Assembly: GCA_036407035.1 (NCBI GenBank) | Contig: DASXAA010000093.1 | Location: 23,325-87,324, forward strand | Source: JACVRW01 sp036407035 | GTDB taxonomy: Bacteria; Actinomycetota; Thermoleophilia; Solirubrobacterales; Thermoleophilaceae | Length of the DNA: 64,000 bases | Reading direction: 5' to 3' | In this document: piece after piece, positions 25,503-34,827 of the stretch | How positions within the stretch are numbered: the first letter of the stretch is position 1 | Layout: each line of letters begins with the position of its first letter | The notes under the pieces: model-generated | Seen by the model: only the letters and a program-made list of their open reading frames with translations | What the model was told of the DNA's origin: nothing | Databases searched by the model: none | Made by a program: the position numbers and the translations under genes

Positions 25503-26103
25503 CGACCGTCTTGCCGTCGTCGGCCACGCGCGCCTTCGGAACGGTGTTCGACACCGTGCCCCTGAACGTGCCCCTCGGGGCGGGCCCGCCGTCCGGGCCG
25601 GTGGCGCTCGCCTTGCCGGTGAGGCCGGCGGCGACCCTGTAGTCCACCTTGTACGGTCCCGCGACGACGGCCGTCACGTTCCACCTGAAGCTGCGCTGCT
25701 TGCCCGCCTTGAGCGGCCCGCAGGCCCAGGTGTTGACGTAGGCCGTGGTACAGCCGCCCGGCGCCGCCTCTTGCGACTCGGGAAAGCCGCCGATCTCCCT
25801 CGGCACCCCGTTGATGATGAACTGGGGACGCTCCGGGTCGGCGAGGTCCGGCTCGTCCTTGCGGAAGTCGAAGCCGTCGACCGTGACCGCGATGTTCGGG
25901 ATCGTCTTCTTCCCCGGGTTGCGGACCGTGATCACGAGGTCGGACTTCTGGGCCAGCTGCTGCTTGGCGGGGAAGGTCGCGTCCACGAGCTCGACCGGGA
26001 AGTCGCCCTCGGGCTCGTTCGCGTCCTGGCGCTCGCCCCCGCCGCAGCCGGCGAGCGCGGCGAGGCCGACAAGCGCGATCGTCCCGATCCTCCGCCCCTC
26101 CAA
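25486..26103 (-). CDS. Putative lipoprotein, divergent from the mce operon
   Basis: A lipoprotein of about 205 residues. From TTG 26103 the N terminus reads MEGRRIGTIALVGLAALAGC, an export signal with lipobox LAGC. Longer in-frame starts (ATG 26190, 26199) would place the lipobox about 50 residues in, which is too far. The mature part looks like an Ig-like or CARDB-type domain (LVITVRNPGKKTIPNIAVTV, then WNVTAVVAGPYKVDYRVA), of a kind seen in extracellular adaptor domains; two Cys (GGCTT, WACGP) may pair. It is divergent from the mce operon and might share its regulation. Confidence 0.72.
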   Translation of the reverse strand: MEGRRIGTIALVGLAALAGCGGGERQDANEPEGDFPVELVDATFPAKQQLAQKSDLVITVRNPGKKTIPNIAVTVDGFDFRKDEPDLADPERPQFIINGVPREIGGFPESQEAAPGGCTTAYVNTWACGPLKAGKQRSFRWNVTAVVAGPYKVDYRVAAGLTGKASATGPDGGPAPRGTFRGTVSNTVPKARVADDGKTVVTETP

Positions 26104-26218
26104 GGTCGGGCGAACATACCATCGAACACCCGCGCCCGGCGCCGCTCGGGGCGGGGTGGTTCCCCCTGGCAGGTGGCGCGCGCATGCCATAGGCTTCACT
26201 CCGAGGGCGAGTTTTCGC

Positions 26219-26240
26219 GGGGGAACTGCATAATTCCCCC
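26219..26240. promoter_or_regulatory. Inverted repeat upstream of the mce operon
   Basis: GGGGGAA (26219-26225) and TTCCCCC (26234-26240) form a 7-bp inverted repeat with an 8-nt AT-containing centre, 17 nt upstream of the first permease start. The position between divergent genes fits an operator for a dimeric regulator. No regulator for the operon lies in the window. Confidence 0.5.
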
Positions 26241-26256
26241 GGGAGAGGTGCTATGA

Positions 26257-27063
26257 GTGGTTAGAGCCGCGGCGGACAGGGTCTTCCTGCCTACAAAGAA
26301 CCTGCTCGAGCAGGTGGGGGACATGATGATCTTGACCGGCAAGACGCTGGTCTCCGCGCTGCGCCCGCCCTACCCCTACGGCACCGAGTTCGTCCAGCAG
26401 TTCCTCTTCATGCTGCGCCTCTGCTGGCTGCCGCTGACGATCTCGACGATCGCGTTCGGCTATGGCGCGCCCGGCCTCCAGGCCGGCAACTTCCTCGTGC
26501 TGTTCGGGGCGATCGACCGCCTCGGCGGCTTCTTCGTCCTCGCGTCGATCCGCGAGTTCGCCCCCTCCGTGACCGCGATCATCGTCGCCGGGGTCGGCGG
26601 TACCGCGATCACGGCCGACCTCGGCGCGCGCAAGATCCGCGAGGAGCTGGACGCGCTCCAGGTGCTCGGCGTCGACCCGATCAAGAACCTGGTGGTGCCG
26701 CGGTTCCTGGCGCTGATGATCGTCACCGGCCTGTTCAACATCTACGCGCTCCTCTTCGGCATCTTCGGCGGAGTCCTGGCCACCCTCACCTTCGACGCGC
26801 CCTTGGGCCCGTTCTTCGCCACGCTGCTCAACAACGCCTCCACCACGGACCTGTGGGGGTCGGTCGTCAAGACGACCCTGTTCGGGGCGATCATCGCGAT
26901 CGTCTCCTGTTACAAGGGGATGACCGCGTCCGGAGGCGCCGAGGGGGTGGGTCGAGCCGTCAACCAAGGCGTCGTCATCGAGTTCCTGGGCATCTTCGCC
27001 TTCAACTACGTCTTCACCCAGACGCTGCTCGCCACCCACCCCGAGATCTCGGTGATCAAGTGA
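26257..27063 (+). CDS. yrbEA: MlaE/YrbE-type permease, first of two
   Basis: Integral membrane permease of a Mce lipid-uptake transporter, 268 residues with about six hydrophobic segments. It carries the MlaE-family coupling region: AIDRLGGFFVLASIREFAPS, GTAITADLGARKIREELDAL, and C-terminal YKGMTASGGAEGVGRAVNQGVV. It would form the membrane part of an ABC importer for lipids with the second permease and the ATPase. GTG 26257 follows a GAGAGGTG site. First gene of an apparent eleven-gene operon that extends to about 41.1 kb. The gap to the next gene (27064-27130) has a small hairpin, ACACGC/GCGTGT at 27076-27090. Confidence 0.93.
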   Translation: MVRAAADRVFLPTKNLLEQVGDMMILTGKTLVSALRPPYPYGTEFVQQFLFMLRLCWLPLTISTIAFGYGAPGLQAGNFLVLFGAIDRLGGFFVLASIREFAPSVTAIIVAGVGGTAITADLGARKIREELDALQVLGVDPIKNLVVPRFLALMIVTGLFNIYALLFGIFGGVLATLTFDAPLGPFFATLLNNASTTDLWGSVVKTTLFGAIIAIVSCYKGMTASGGAEGVGRAVNQGVVIEFLGIFAFNYVFTQTLLATHPEISVIK

Positions 27064-27130
27064 CCCTGAACGCTCACACGCACCGCGTGTTCGCTAACTG
27101 CCGCGGGCGGCACAGGGGGGAGCGGGCCTA

Positions 27131-27931
27131 GTGGGCAACTCCTGGCTCAGCGTCCCGAAGGACTGGATCGCCTCGTTCGGCGACATCGCGAAGTTCTGCG
27201 CGCGCGTGATCGGCGACGTCTTCAACCTGCGCGTGTTCCGCTTCTTCGGCGAGGCGCTGCGCCAGGCGGGGATCCTGATCCTCGGCTCGGCGCTCGTGAT
27301 CTGGGGGCTCGCGTTCATCCTCGGCCTCCAGTGCGGGATCGAGGGCGCGTACTTCAACCGCTCGGTAGGGGCCCCCGCCTACGCGGGCGTGTTCTCGGCG
27401 TGGTGCGACCTGCGCGAGATCATGCCCTACGCCTTCGGCTACATGATGTCGGCGAAGGTGGGCACCGGGCTCGTGGCGGAGATCGGCGCGATGAGGATCT
27501 CCGACGAGATCGACGCGCTCGAGGTGATGGGCATCAACTCGCTCGTCTTCCTCTGCGCGACGCGCCTGCTGGCGGCGTGGATGGTGCTGCCGTTCATGTA
27601 CATCGCGGCCGTCGGGGCCGGCTTCTTCGCGAGCTACCTGGCCGTGGTGCAGCAGATCGGAGAGGTGTCGTCGGGCGGCTTCTTCCTGATCTTCTGGATG
27701 TTCCAGAACCCGCCCGACCTGTTCTACAGCCTGATCAAGGGCATGGCGATGGCCACGGTCATCGTGCTCGTGGGCTGCTACTACGGCTACACGGCCAGCG
27801 GCGGGCCGGTAGGGGTCGGCACGGCCACCGCCAAGTCGATGGTGCTGAACACCGTGATGGTGCATCTGGTGGGGATGGTGGGCACGCAGATCTTCTGGGG
27901 ATCGAACCCGAGGGCGCCCATCGGCGGATAG
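27131..27931 (+). CDS. yrbEB: MlaE/YrbE-type permease, second of two
   Basis: Paralogue of the preceding permease, 266 residues. It has the same family blocks, FGYMMSAKVGTGLVAEIGAM, ISDEIDALEVMG and GCYYGYTASGGPVGVGTATA, with an additional N-terminal amphipathic segment. The Glu in AEIGAM and the coupling-helix EID motif are kept. GTG 27131 follows AGGGGGGAG. In actinobacterial mce operons a YrbEA/YrbEB heterodimer is standard. A strong ribosome site for the ATPase gene (AAGGAGGG) follows. Confidence 0.93.
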   Translation: MGNSWLSVPKDWIASFGDIAKFCARVIGDVFNLRVFRFFGEALRQAGILILGSALVIWGLAFILGLQCGIEGAYFNRSVGAPAYAGVFSAWCDLREIMPYAFGYMMSAKVGTGLVAEIGAMRISDEIDALEVMGINSLVFLCATRLLAAWMVLPFMYIAAVGAGFFASYLAVVQQIGEVSSGGFFLIFWMFQNPPDLFYSLIKGMAMATVIVLVGCYYGYTASGGPVGVGTATAKSMVLNTVMVHLVGMVGTQIFWGSNPRAPIGG

Positions 27932-27961
27932 GCGGGCGGAGTCCCCGCTGCAAGGAGGGAT

Positions 27962-28978
27962 ATGGACGAGGAGCGAGGAAGAGAGGACTGGGAGCGCCCG
28001 CTGCAGCCCGAGGAGATGGAGCGGGCGCCGGACGGGGAGGAGACGGCGGCGCCGCCGGGTGAGGAGCCCACGGGCGCGACGCGCGTGTCCTCCGAGCCGG
28101 CGGCGGAGCAGGAGCGCCCCGCCGGTGAGGCCAACACGCCCGGCGAGATGACCGCCGCGCGCGGCTCGGCCGCGGAGGCCGAGGAGTACCGCTGGCACTC
28201 CGGGCAGACGCGCGGCCACGGATCCGAGGACGCGGTGGAGTTCATCGACGTCGTCAAGGCGTTCGGCCGCAACCGCGTGCTGAACGGGCTCAACCTGGGC
28301 CTGCCCAACGAGCAGATCTCGATGATCCTGGGCCCGTCGGGCACCGGCAAGTCGGTGTGCATCAAGCACATGGTCGGCCTGCTCTACCCCGACGAGGGAG
28401 ACGTGCTCGTGCACGGCGAGTCGGTGCCGAACATGGCCGACGACGAGCTGTTCGAGATGCGCAAGAAGTTCGGCGTGCTGTTCCAGGACGGCGCGCTGTT
28501 CGGCTCGATGAACGTGTACGACAACACCGCGTTCCCGCTCAGGCAGCACACGGACAAGGGCGAGGAGGAGATCCGTGAGATCGTCATGCGCCGGCTCACT
28601 GAGGTGGGACTGGCGATGGCCGCGGAGAAGATGCCCAACGAGCTGTCGGGCGGGATGCGCAAGCGCGCCGGGTTCGCCCGGGCGCTGGTGCTGGACCCGG
28701 ACATCGTGCTGTTCGACGAGCCGGACTCCGGCCTCGACCCGGTCCGCACCGCGCTCCTCTGCGAGCTGATCATGGAGGTGCACGAGGAGAACGGCGGCGC
28801 GTACTGCGTGATCACCCACGACATCATGTCCGCGCGCCGGGTGGCCGACTACATCGCGATCCTGTGGAAGGGGCGGATCGTGGAGTCCGGGCCGGCCAGC
28901 GAGTTGTTCAATTCCGACAACCAGTTCGTAAGGCAGTTTCTGTCCGGGGAGGCGCAGGGGCCCCTCGGCATGGAGTAA
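27962..28978 (+). CDS. mkl: Mce-associated ABC ATPase with acidic N-terminal extension
   Basis: Nucleotide-binding subunit of the MCE lipid transporter, 338 residues. The first 90 or so are acidic, Pro/Ala/Glu-rich and probably disordered; the ATPase proper begins near VEFIDVVKAF. Walker A is GPSGTGKS (124-131), the signature LSGGMRKR, Walker B IVLFDEPDSGLD and the switch His in VITHD. MlaF/Mkl-like. In mycobacteria the mce ATPase (mkl) lies elsewhere; here it is inside the operon, as in proteobacterial mla. The extension could bind partners or regulate activity. Ends about 90 bp before the first MCE gene. Confidence 0.93.
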   Translation: MDEERGREDWERPLQPEEMERAPDGEETAAPPGEEPTGATRVSSEPAAEQERPAGEANTPGEMTAARGSAAEAEEYRWHSGQTRGHGSEDAVEFIDVVKAFGRNRVLNGLNLGLPNEQISMILGPSGTGKSVCIKHMVGLLYPDEGDVLVHGESVPNMADDELFEMRKKFGVLFQDGALFGSMNVYDNTAFPLRQHTDKGEEEIREIVMRRLTEVGLAMAAEKMPNELSGGMRKRAGFARALVLDPDIVLFDEPDSGLDPVRTALLCELIMEVHEENGGAYCVITHDIMSARRVADYIAILWKGRIVESGPASELFNSDNQFVRQFLSGEAQGPLGME

Positions 28979-28985
28979 AGATTGT

Positions 28986-29004
28986 GCGCAGGTAAAGCCT
29001 GCGC
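28986..29004. terminator. Hairpin between ATPase and MCE genes
   Basis: GCGCAGG and CCTGCGC form a perfect 7-bp stem with loop TAAAG, 8 nt after the ATPase stop. No T-tract follows, so a partial terminator or an mRNA-processing site setting subunit ratios is more likely than full termination. Confidence 0.5.
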
Positions 29005-29067
29005 GCAGCTGCGGGAGCCGGTGAGAGACTGGCTCTCGCGCGGGAGGCGTCGGTCGATCGACGACGC

Positions 29068-30468
29068 TTGGACTCAAGAGAAAGAGAGGAAAGGGCTCGT
29101 GAACCGCTCGATTCCGAGCGGGGATCCACGCTTGCCCGAGTGATCGCGGTCGCGGCGGTGATCGCCGCCGTCGCGGTCGTCGCCATCGCCCTCTTCGGGG
29201 GTGGCAGCGACTACCGCGTGCACGTCGTCTTCGAGAGCGCCGGCCAGCTGGTGAGGGGCAACGAGGTACGCGTGAGCGGCTCGCAGGTCGGGTCGATCAG
29301 CGACATCGACCTGAACGACGAGGGCCAGGCGGTCGTGACGATGAAGGTGAACGACGACCTGGCACCGCTCCACGCCGGCACGACGGCGACCATCAGGGTG
29401 ACCTCTCTCTCCGGCATCGCGAACCGCTACATCTCGCTCCAGCCGGGGCCGAACAACGCGCGCGAGATCGCGGACGGCGGCACGATCACCGCCGACAGCA
29501 CGAGTGCTCCCGTCGACATCGACACGCTCTTCAACACGCTCGACCCGAAGACGCGCCGGGGCCTGCGCAACTTCATCCGGGGCAACGCCGACTGGTACGA
29601 CCAGCGCGCGCCGGAGGCGGCGGCGAGCACGAAGTACCTGGCGCCCTTCCTCGGCAGCACCTCCGACCTGACGCGCGAGATCGCGCTCGACCAGGAGATC
29701 TTCCGCCGCTTCCTGACGGACAGCGCGAATACGGTCAGCGCGATCGCGGAGCGCCGCGACGACCTCGCCGACCTCGTGACGAACACGAACACCGCGATGA
29801 AGGCGATCGGCGACGAGAACGTGGCGCTGTCGCGCACCCTGCAGCTGCTGCCGGACACCCTGCGCAAGGCGAACACGACCTTCGTGAACCTGCGCTCCGC
29901 CCTCAACGACCTCGACGTGCTCGTGAACGTGTCGAAGCCGGCCACCAAGGACCTGGCGCCGTTCTTCCGCGAGCTGCGCCCCGTCGTGCACGAGGCGCGG
30001 CCGACGCTCGCCGACCTGAGCGCCCTGATCCGCAGCCCGGGCCCGAACAACGACCTGATCGAGCTGACCGCGAAGCAGCCGCAGCTCGCGCGCCTGACGT
30101 CGACGGTGTTCCCGCGCACGATCCGCACGCTCGATCGCAGCCAGCCGGTGTTCGAGTACGCGCGCCCGTTCACGCCCGACTTCGCGGCCTGGTTCACCAA
30201 GTTCGCGGTCGTGGCCGGCTACTACGACGCGAACGGCCACTACGCGCGCGTCCAGCCGGTGTTCTCCCCCACGCGCTATACGCCCCCGCCCAGCGGGCCC
30301 GGGTCGAGGGGGCTGTTCGAGGTCGTCAACCCGGCGAACAAGCTCGACCAGTTCCAGAAGGGCGTGTTCAACCGCTGCCCCGGCTCCGCCACCCAACCCG
30401 CCCCCGACGGCTCCTCGCCGTTCGTGACGGGCGGGTGTGACCCCGACGCGATCCTCCCCGGCCCGTGA
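29068..30468 (+). CDS. mceA: MCE protein, first of six (MceA position)
   Basis: A membrane-anchored extracytoplasmic lipid-transfer subunit of 466 residues: a short cytoplasmic start, one transmembrane segment (ARVIAVAAVIAAVAVVAIAL), an MCE domain (about residues 47-125, with VRVSGSQVGSISDIDL), and a long helical stretch (about 150-350) that in the solved Mce1 complex forms part of a tube. Only two Cys occur, near the C terminus (about 437 and 457). TTG 29068 is the listed start; GTG 29140 would begin inside the membrane segment. A GGAGG-like site before GTG 29099 is in another frame and leads to a stop at once. Confidence 0.92.
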   Translation: MDSREREERAREPLDSERGSTLARVIAVAAVIAAVAVVAIALFGGGSDYRVHVVFESAGQLVRGNEVRVSGSQVGSISDIDLNDEGQAVVTMKVNDDLAPLHAGTTATIRVTSLSGIANRYISLQPGPNNAREIADGGTITADSTSAPVDIDTLFNTLDPKTRRGLRNFIRGNADWYDQRAPEAAASTKYLAPFLGSTSDLTREIALDQEIFRRFLTDSANTVSAIAERRDDLADLVTNTNTAMKAIGDENVALSRTLQLLPDTLRKANTTFVNLRSALNDLDVLVNVSKPATKDLAPFFRELRPVVHEARPTLADLSALIRSPGPNNDLIELTAKQPQLARLTSTVFPRTIRTLDRSQPVFEYARPFTPDFAAWFTKFAVVAGYYDANGHYARVQPVFSPTRYTPPPSGPGSRGLFEVVNPANKLDQFQKGVFNRCPGSATQPAPDGSSPFVTGGCDPDAILPGP

Positions 30469-31934
30469 GGCGCCTGCTCTACATCGCGCTGTTCGTCGCG
30501 ATCGTGCCCTGGATCGTGATCGGCATCGTGCGCGAGGCCGGCGACGACGACACGAAGGACCACTACTTCGTGCGCGCGATCTTCGACAACGGGTCGACGC
30601 TCGTGCGCGGCGAGGACGTGAAGATCGCCGGGGCGCCGATCGGGATCGTCTCGGACATGAACCTGACCGACGACAACAAGGCGGCGGTCACGCTCCGGAT
30701 CGACGAGGACGACTTCACGCCGTTCAAGCAGGACGCGAACTGCACGATCCGCTCGCAGGGGCTGATCGGCGAGCGCTTTGTGGAGTGCGTGCCCGGCACG
30801 GCCGCCTCAGCACCGCTGCGGGAGATCGAGCACGGCGACGGCAAGGGCGAGTGGCTGCTGCCGGTGGAGAACACCAGCGCCCCCGTGGACCTCGACCTCG
30901 TGAACAACATCTGGCGGCTGCCCTACAGGCAGCGCCTCGCGATCCTGCTGAACGAGTTCGGGACCGGGCTGGCCGGGCGCGGCAGCGACCTGAACGCCGT
31001 CATCCACCGCTCGAACCCGGCGCTGCGCGAGACCGAGCAGCTGGTCCGCATCCTCGCGCAGCAGAACAAGGTGCTGGCCCGGCTGGCGAGGGACTCCGAC
31101 ACCGCGATCGCCCCGCTGGCCCGCGAGCGCGAGCACGTCTCGAACTTCATCGTCAAGGCGAACGAGACCGGCGAGGCCTCCGCCGAGCAGAGCAACAACA
31201 TCCGCCGCTCGTTCGCCCTGCTGCCGCCGTTCCTGCGCCAGCTCCGGCCCCTGATGGTCGACCTCGAGGGCTTCGCCGACCAGGCCACCCCGGTGGTGAG
31301 CGACCTCGGCGAGGCGGCGCCGGACCTCGACCGCCTGATCCGTGGCCAGGGGACGATCTCGACCGCCGGGCTCGAGAGCTTCCCGAGCCTGGGCGACGCG
31401 CTCGAGCGCGGGCGGCCCGCGCTGATCCAGGCTCGTCCGCTGATCAAGGACCTCGGCACGCTCGGCAAGCAGGTCCGCCCCGTGGCAGAGGACCTCGACG
31501 CGCTCACGTCGAGCATCCAGGAGACCGGCGGCGTCAACCGGATCGCCGACCTCTTCTACTACCTGGCGCTGTCGATCAACGGTTTCGACTCGATCGGCCA
31601 CTACCTGCGCGCCGGCCTCGTCACGAACCTGTGCTCGACGTACGCGCTGATCCCGGGCCAGGGCTGCAACGCCAACTTCTTCGACGAGACGAACCCGCCC
31701 ACCCTGTCGAGCACCGCGGCGCAGAACGCGCCCGCGCCGAAGCGCACCGGCAAGGGCAGCGTGCCGCCGACCGGCTCGCTGCTGCAGGGCCTGATCGGCC
31801 CGTCCCCGACGCGGGCCGAGGTCCAGGAGCGGAACGAGAACCTGAAGGCGCTGCGGGAGCGGTCGAAGAGCGGCACGTCGCCGGCGCTTCCCTCCGACCC
31901 GGCGCTCGACTACCTGCTGGGGGACGACCAGTGA
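30465..31934 (+). CDS. mceB: MCE protein, second of six (MceB position)
   Basis: A 489-residue MCE subunit: transmembrane segment (LLYIALFVAIVPWIVIGIV), MCE domain with VKIAGAPIGIVSDMNL, then long helical repeats. Four Cys: two in the MCE domain (93 and 108) and two near the C terminus (390 and 401). GTG 30465 overlaps the preceding stop by 4 nt. The Pro/Thr-rich C-terminal tail is likely disordered. It assembles with the other five MCE proteins in a hetero-hexameric ring according to known mycobacterial Mce1. Confidence 0.92.
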   Translation: MRRLLYIALFVAIVPWIVIGIVREAGDDDTKDHYFVRAIFDNGSTLVRGEDVKIAGAPIGIVSDMNLTDDNKAAVTLRIDEDDFTPFKQDANCTIRSQGLIGERFVECVPGTAASAPLREIEHGDGKGEWLLPVENTSAPVDLDLVNNIWRLPYRQRLAILLNEFGTGLAGRGSDLNAVIHRSNPALRETEQLVRILAQQNKVLARLARDSDTAIAPLAREREHVSNFIVKANETGEASAEQSNNIRRSFALLPPFLRQLRPLMVDLEGFADQATPVVSDLGEAAPDLDRLIRGQGTISTAGLESFPSLGDALERGRPALIQARPLIKDLGTLGKQVRPVAEDLDALTSSIQETGGVNRIADLFYYLALSINGFDSIGHYLRAGLVTNLCSTYALIPGQGCNANFFDETNPPTLSSTAAQNAPAPKRTGKGSVPPTGSLLQGLIGPSPTRAEVQERNENLKALRERSKSGTSPALPSDPALDYLLGDDQ

Positions 31935-33388
31935 GCCCGCGCCGCACCGGAACCGCGCTCACGGCCAGCCCGGTGCTCGTCGGGGCGGTGACCGTGCTGG
32001 TCACGATCGTGGCGGTCTTCCTCGCGTACAACGCCAACTCCGGCCTGCCGTTCGTGCCGACCTACGACCTGAAGGCGAACGTGCCGAACGCCGCGCAGCT
32101 GGTGAAGGGCTTCGAGGTGCGGATCGGTGGCGCGCGCGTGGGCATCATCGACAAGATCGAGCCGAAGCGGCGCGACGACGGCACCACGTACGCGCAGCTG
32201 TCGCTGAAGCTCGACAAGCAGATCGAGCCGCTGCCGGCGGACTCGACGATGACGGTGCGACCGCGCTCCTCGCTCGGCCTCAAGTACCTCGAGATCACGC
32301 CCGGCTCCGGCCAGGCCGGCTTCAGGCCGGGCGCGGTGATCCCGATCACGCAGGCGAAGCCGATCGTCGAGCTGGACGACTTCCTCAACATGTTCGACAC
32401 GAAGGCGCGCACCGGCACCCGCCTCCAGATCCAGGGCCTCGGCAACGGGTTCGCCGGCCGCGGGCAGGACCTGAACACGGCGATCGGCGCGCTGCGCCCG
32501 CTGGTCGACGACCTCGAGCCGGTCGCGCGGAACCTGTCGTCGCCGGAGACGCAGCTCGCCCGCTTCTTCAGGGCGCTGGCGGACACCGCGACCGAGGTCG
32601 CCCCGGTCGCCGAGGAGCAGGCCGCGCTGTTCGTGAACCTCGACACGACGTTCACGTCGCTGGCGACGATCGCCCGGCCGTTCCTGCAGGAGACGATCCG
32701 CGAGTCGCCGCCGAGCGAGGAGGTGGCGATCGAGGACTTCCCGAAGCAGCGGCCGTTCATCCGCAACAACACCGCCTTGTTCCGCGAGCTCGCCCCCGGC
32801 GTGGCGACGCTCCCCACGTCGGCGCCGATCGTCGCGGACGCGTTCGAGGCCGGCACCAGGGTGTTGCCGAAGACGCCGCCGATCAACAGGAAGCTCGCGG
32901 ACGTGTTCGAGGCGCTCGCCGACTTCTCGCAGGACCCGAAGGTCCGCCAGGGCGTCAACCAGCTGACCCGCCTGTCCACCTCGCTCAAGCCGACGCTCAA
33001 GTTCATCACGCCCTCGCAGACGGTCTGCAACTACGTGACGCTCTGGTTCCGCAACGCCGCCAGCCTGCTCTCGGAGGGCGACACGAACGGCAACTGGCAG
33101 CGCTTCATGGTCGTCGCGGCGCCGCAGGACCCGACCACCCTCGCGCTCGGGCCCAACAACGAGAGCGGCCCGTCGAGCGCGCCGGCGGACGGCCCCGGCA
33201 ACTGGAACCACCTGCACTTCAACCCGTATCCGAACACCGCCGCGCCGGGGCAGCCCAAGGAGTGCGAGGCGGGCAACGAGATCTTCCAGCAGGGCCGCAC
33301 GATGATCGGCAACGCCCCCGGCCCGCTGATCACGAAGACCGACGGGCAGAGGGGCGCCAACGCCCGCTTCGCGAGGTCGTCGCCATGA
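31931..33388 (+). CDS. mceC: MCE protein, third of six (MceC position)
   Basis: A 485-residue MCE subunit with one transmembrane segment (VLVGAVTVLVTIVAVFLAYN), MCE domain including EVRIGGARVGIIDKIEP, and a helical body. Two Cys only, 366 and 445. GTG 31931 overlaps the preceding stop (GTGA). A Trp/His/Pro-rich stretch after the first Cys (GNWNHLHFNPYPN) is a feature of the C-terminal head. The frame is open far upstream, but that part is a shadow of the second MCE gene. Confidence 0.92.
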   Translation: MSPRRTGTALTASPVLVGAVTVLVTIVAVFLAYNANSGLPFVPTYDLKANVPNAAQLVKGFEVRIGGARVGIIDKIEPKRRDDGTTYAQLSLKLDKQIEPLPADSTMTVRPRSSLGLKYLEITPGSGQAGFRPGAVIPITQAKPIVELDDFLNMFDTKARTGTRLQIQGLGNGFAGRGQDLNTAIGALRPLVDDLEPVARNLSSPETQLARFFRALADTATEVAPVAEEQAALFVNLDTTFTSLATIARPFLQETIRESPPSEEVAIEDFPKQRPFIRNNTALFRELAPGVATLPTSAPIVADAFEAGTRVLPKTPPINRKLADVFEALADFSQDPKVRQGVNQLTRLSTSLKPTLKFITPSQTVCNYVTLWFRNAASLLSEGDTNGNWQRFMVVAAPQDPTTLALGPNNESGPSSAPADGPGNWNHLHFNPYPNTAAPGQPKECEAGNEIFQQGRTMIGNAPGPLITKTDGQRGANARFARSSP

Positions 33389-34827
33389 GGATGGTCAGGC
33401 ACCAGGGCCGCTTCACGCCCTTCCAGGCGGGCCTGATCGCGCTCGTCGTGATCGTGATCTTCACCTACCTCGGCTTCTCGAAGGACATCCCGTTCACGCG
33501 GCCCTTCGAGGTCAGCGCGCTGTTCACGAACGCGCCGCCGATCCAGCAGGGCATGGCGGTCCGGATCGCGGGCGTGGACGTGGGCAAGGTCTCGAAGGTC
33601 GAGGCGGTGGACGGGGACTCGCCCGCCGTGAAGGTGACGATGAAGCTCGAGGACAAGGCCCTGCCGCTGCACGAGGACGCGCGGCTGAAGGCGCGGCCTC
33701 GCATCTTCTTCGAGGGCAACCTGTTCATCGACATCAACCCGGGATCGCCGGGGTCGCCGGAGGTGAAGGACGGGCACGTCTATGCGCCCTCGCAGACCTC
33801 CGCGCCGGTGCAGCTCGACCAGGTGCTCGGGATCCTGACGTCGAACACTCGCGACGACCTGCGCAAGCTGTTCGTCGGCTACGGCGCCGCGATCAACGGG
33901 AAGCCGCTGCCGGGCGAGGACGCCGACCAGGATCCCTCGACCCAGGGCCAGACCGCCGCCGAGTCGCTGAACGACTCGCTCCAGTACTCCGCCGAGGCGC
34001 TGCGCGGCGGGGCGATCGTGAACGACGCCACGCTCGGGGAGGAGGCGCACGACCTCTCGAAGCTGATCTCCGGCCAGCAGAAGGTGAACGCGGCGCTCTC
34101 GACGCACGAGGAGCAGCTCAAGGACCTGATCACGAACTTCAACGTGACGATGCGCGCGCTCGCGGAGGAGAACGCCAACCTGAGCGAGACGATCCACCTG
34201 CTGCCGCAGGTGCTCGAGGCGGCGAACCCGGCGCTCGACAACCTGAACGCCGCCTTCCCGCCGCTGCGCGCGTGGGCGCTCGAGATGGTGCCCGGGGTGA
34301 AGGAGACGCCGGCCACGATCGCCGCCGGCCTCCCGTGGCTGCGCCAGGCGCGGCCGCTGCTCTCGCAGGCGGAGCTCGGCGGGCTGGTCCAGCAGCTGAA
34401 GCCGGCCGTGGCGGACTTCGCCGAGTTCACGGACGGCCAGGTGCAGCTGCTCCCGCAGCTCGACCTGTTCAACCGTTGCCAGCTGGGCGTGGTGCTGCCG
34501 ATGGGCGACGAGGTCGTGCAGGACGGCAATCTGACCACCGGCCTGCCGAACTACCAGGAGTTCTGGCAGACGATGGTCGGGCTGGCGGGCGAGTCGCAGA
34601 ACTTCGACGGCAACGGCTCGTACGTGCGCTTCCAGGCCGGCGGCGGCGGCTACACCGCGCAGACCCCGCCCGTCGGCGCCGCAGGACCGCTCCACACCGC
34701 GCTGACCGCCCCGCCGCTCGGCACGCGCCCGGCGCGCACCGCGAAGCCGCCCTACAAGCCGAACGTCGCGTGCCACACACAGCGGGTCCCGGACCTGAAC
34801 GCGGCCAAGATCGGAGCCGGGCCGTGA
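33385..34827 (+). CDS. mceD: MCE protein, fourth of six (MceD position)
   Basis: A 480-residue MCE subunit: transmembrane segment (GLIALVVIVIFTYLGF), MCE domain containing VRIAGVDVGKVSKVEA and ARPRIFFEGNLFIDI, long helical region, and two Cys (365 and 463) in the C-terminal part. ATG 33385 overlaps the upstream stop; ATG 33391 is an alternative. Contains a longer polar insert (GEDADQDPSTQGQTAAES) near residue 178 than its paralogues, perhaps an exposed loop. Confidence 0.92.
   Translation: MRMVRHQGRFTPFQAGLIALVVIVIFTYLGFSKDIPFTRPFEVSALFTNAPPIQQGMAVRIAGVDVGKVSKVEAVDGDSPAVKVTMKLEDKALPLHEDARLKARPRIFFEGNLFIDINPGSPGSPEVKDGHVYAPSQTSAPVQLDQVLGILTSNTRDDLRKLFVGYGAAINGKPLPGEDADQDPSTQGQTAAESLNDSLQYSAEALRGGAIVNDATLGEEAHDLSKLISGQQKVNAALSTHEEQLKDLITNFNVTMRALAEENANLSETIHLLPQVLEAANPALDNLNAAFPPLRAWALEMVPGVKETPATIAAGLPWLRQARPLLSQAELGGLVQQLKPAVADFAEFTDGQVQLLPQLDLFNRCQLGVVLPMGDEVVQDGNLTTGLPNYQEFWQTMVGLAGESQNFDGNGSYVRFQAGGGGYTAQTPPVGAAGPLHTALTAPPLGTRPARTAKPPYKPNVACHTQRVPDLNAAKIGAGP

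Noticed and set aside
29099..29143. GTG with good ribosome site before the first MCE gene
   Set aside because: It is in a different frame and stops after 14 codons, so it cannot be the MceA start; at most a leader peptide.
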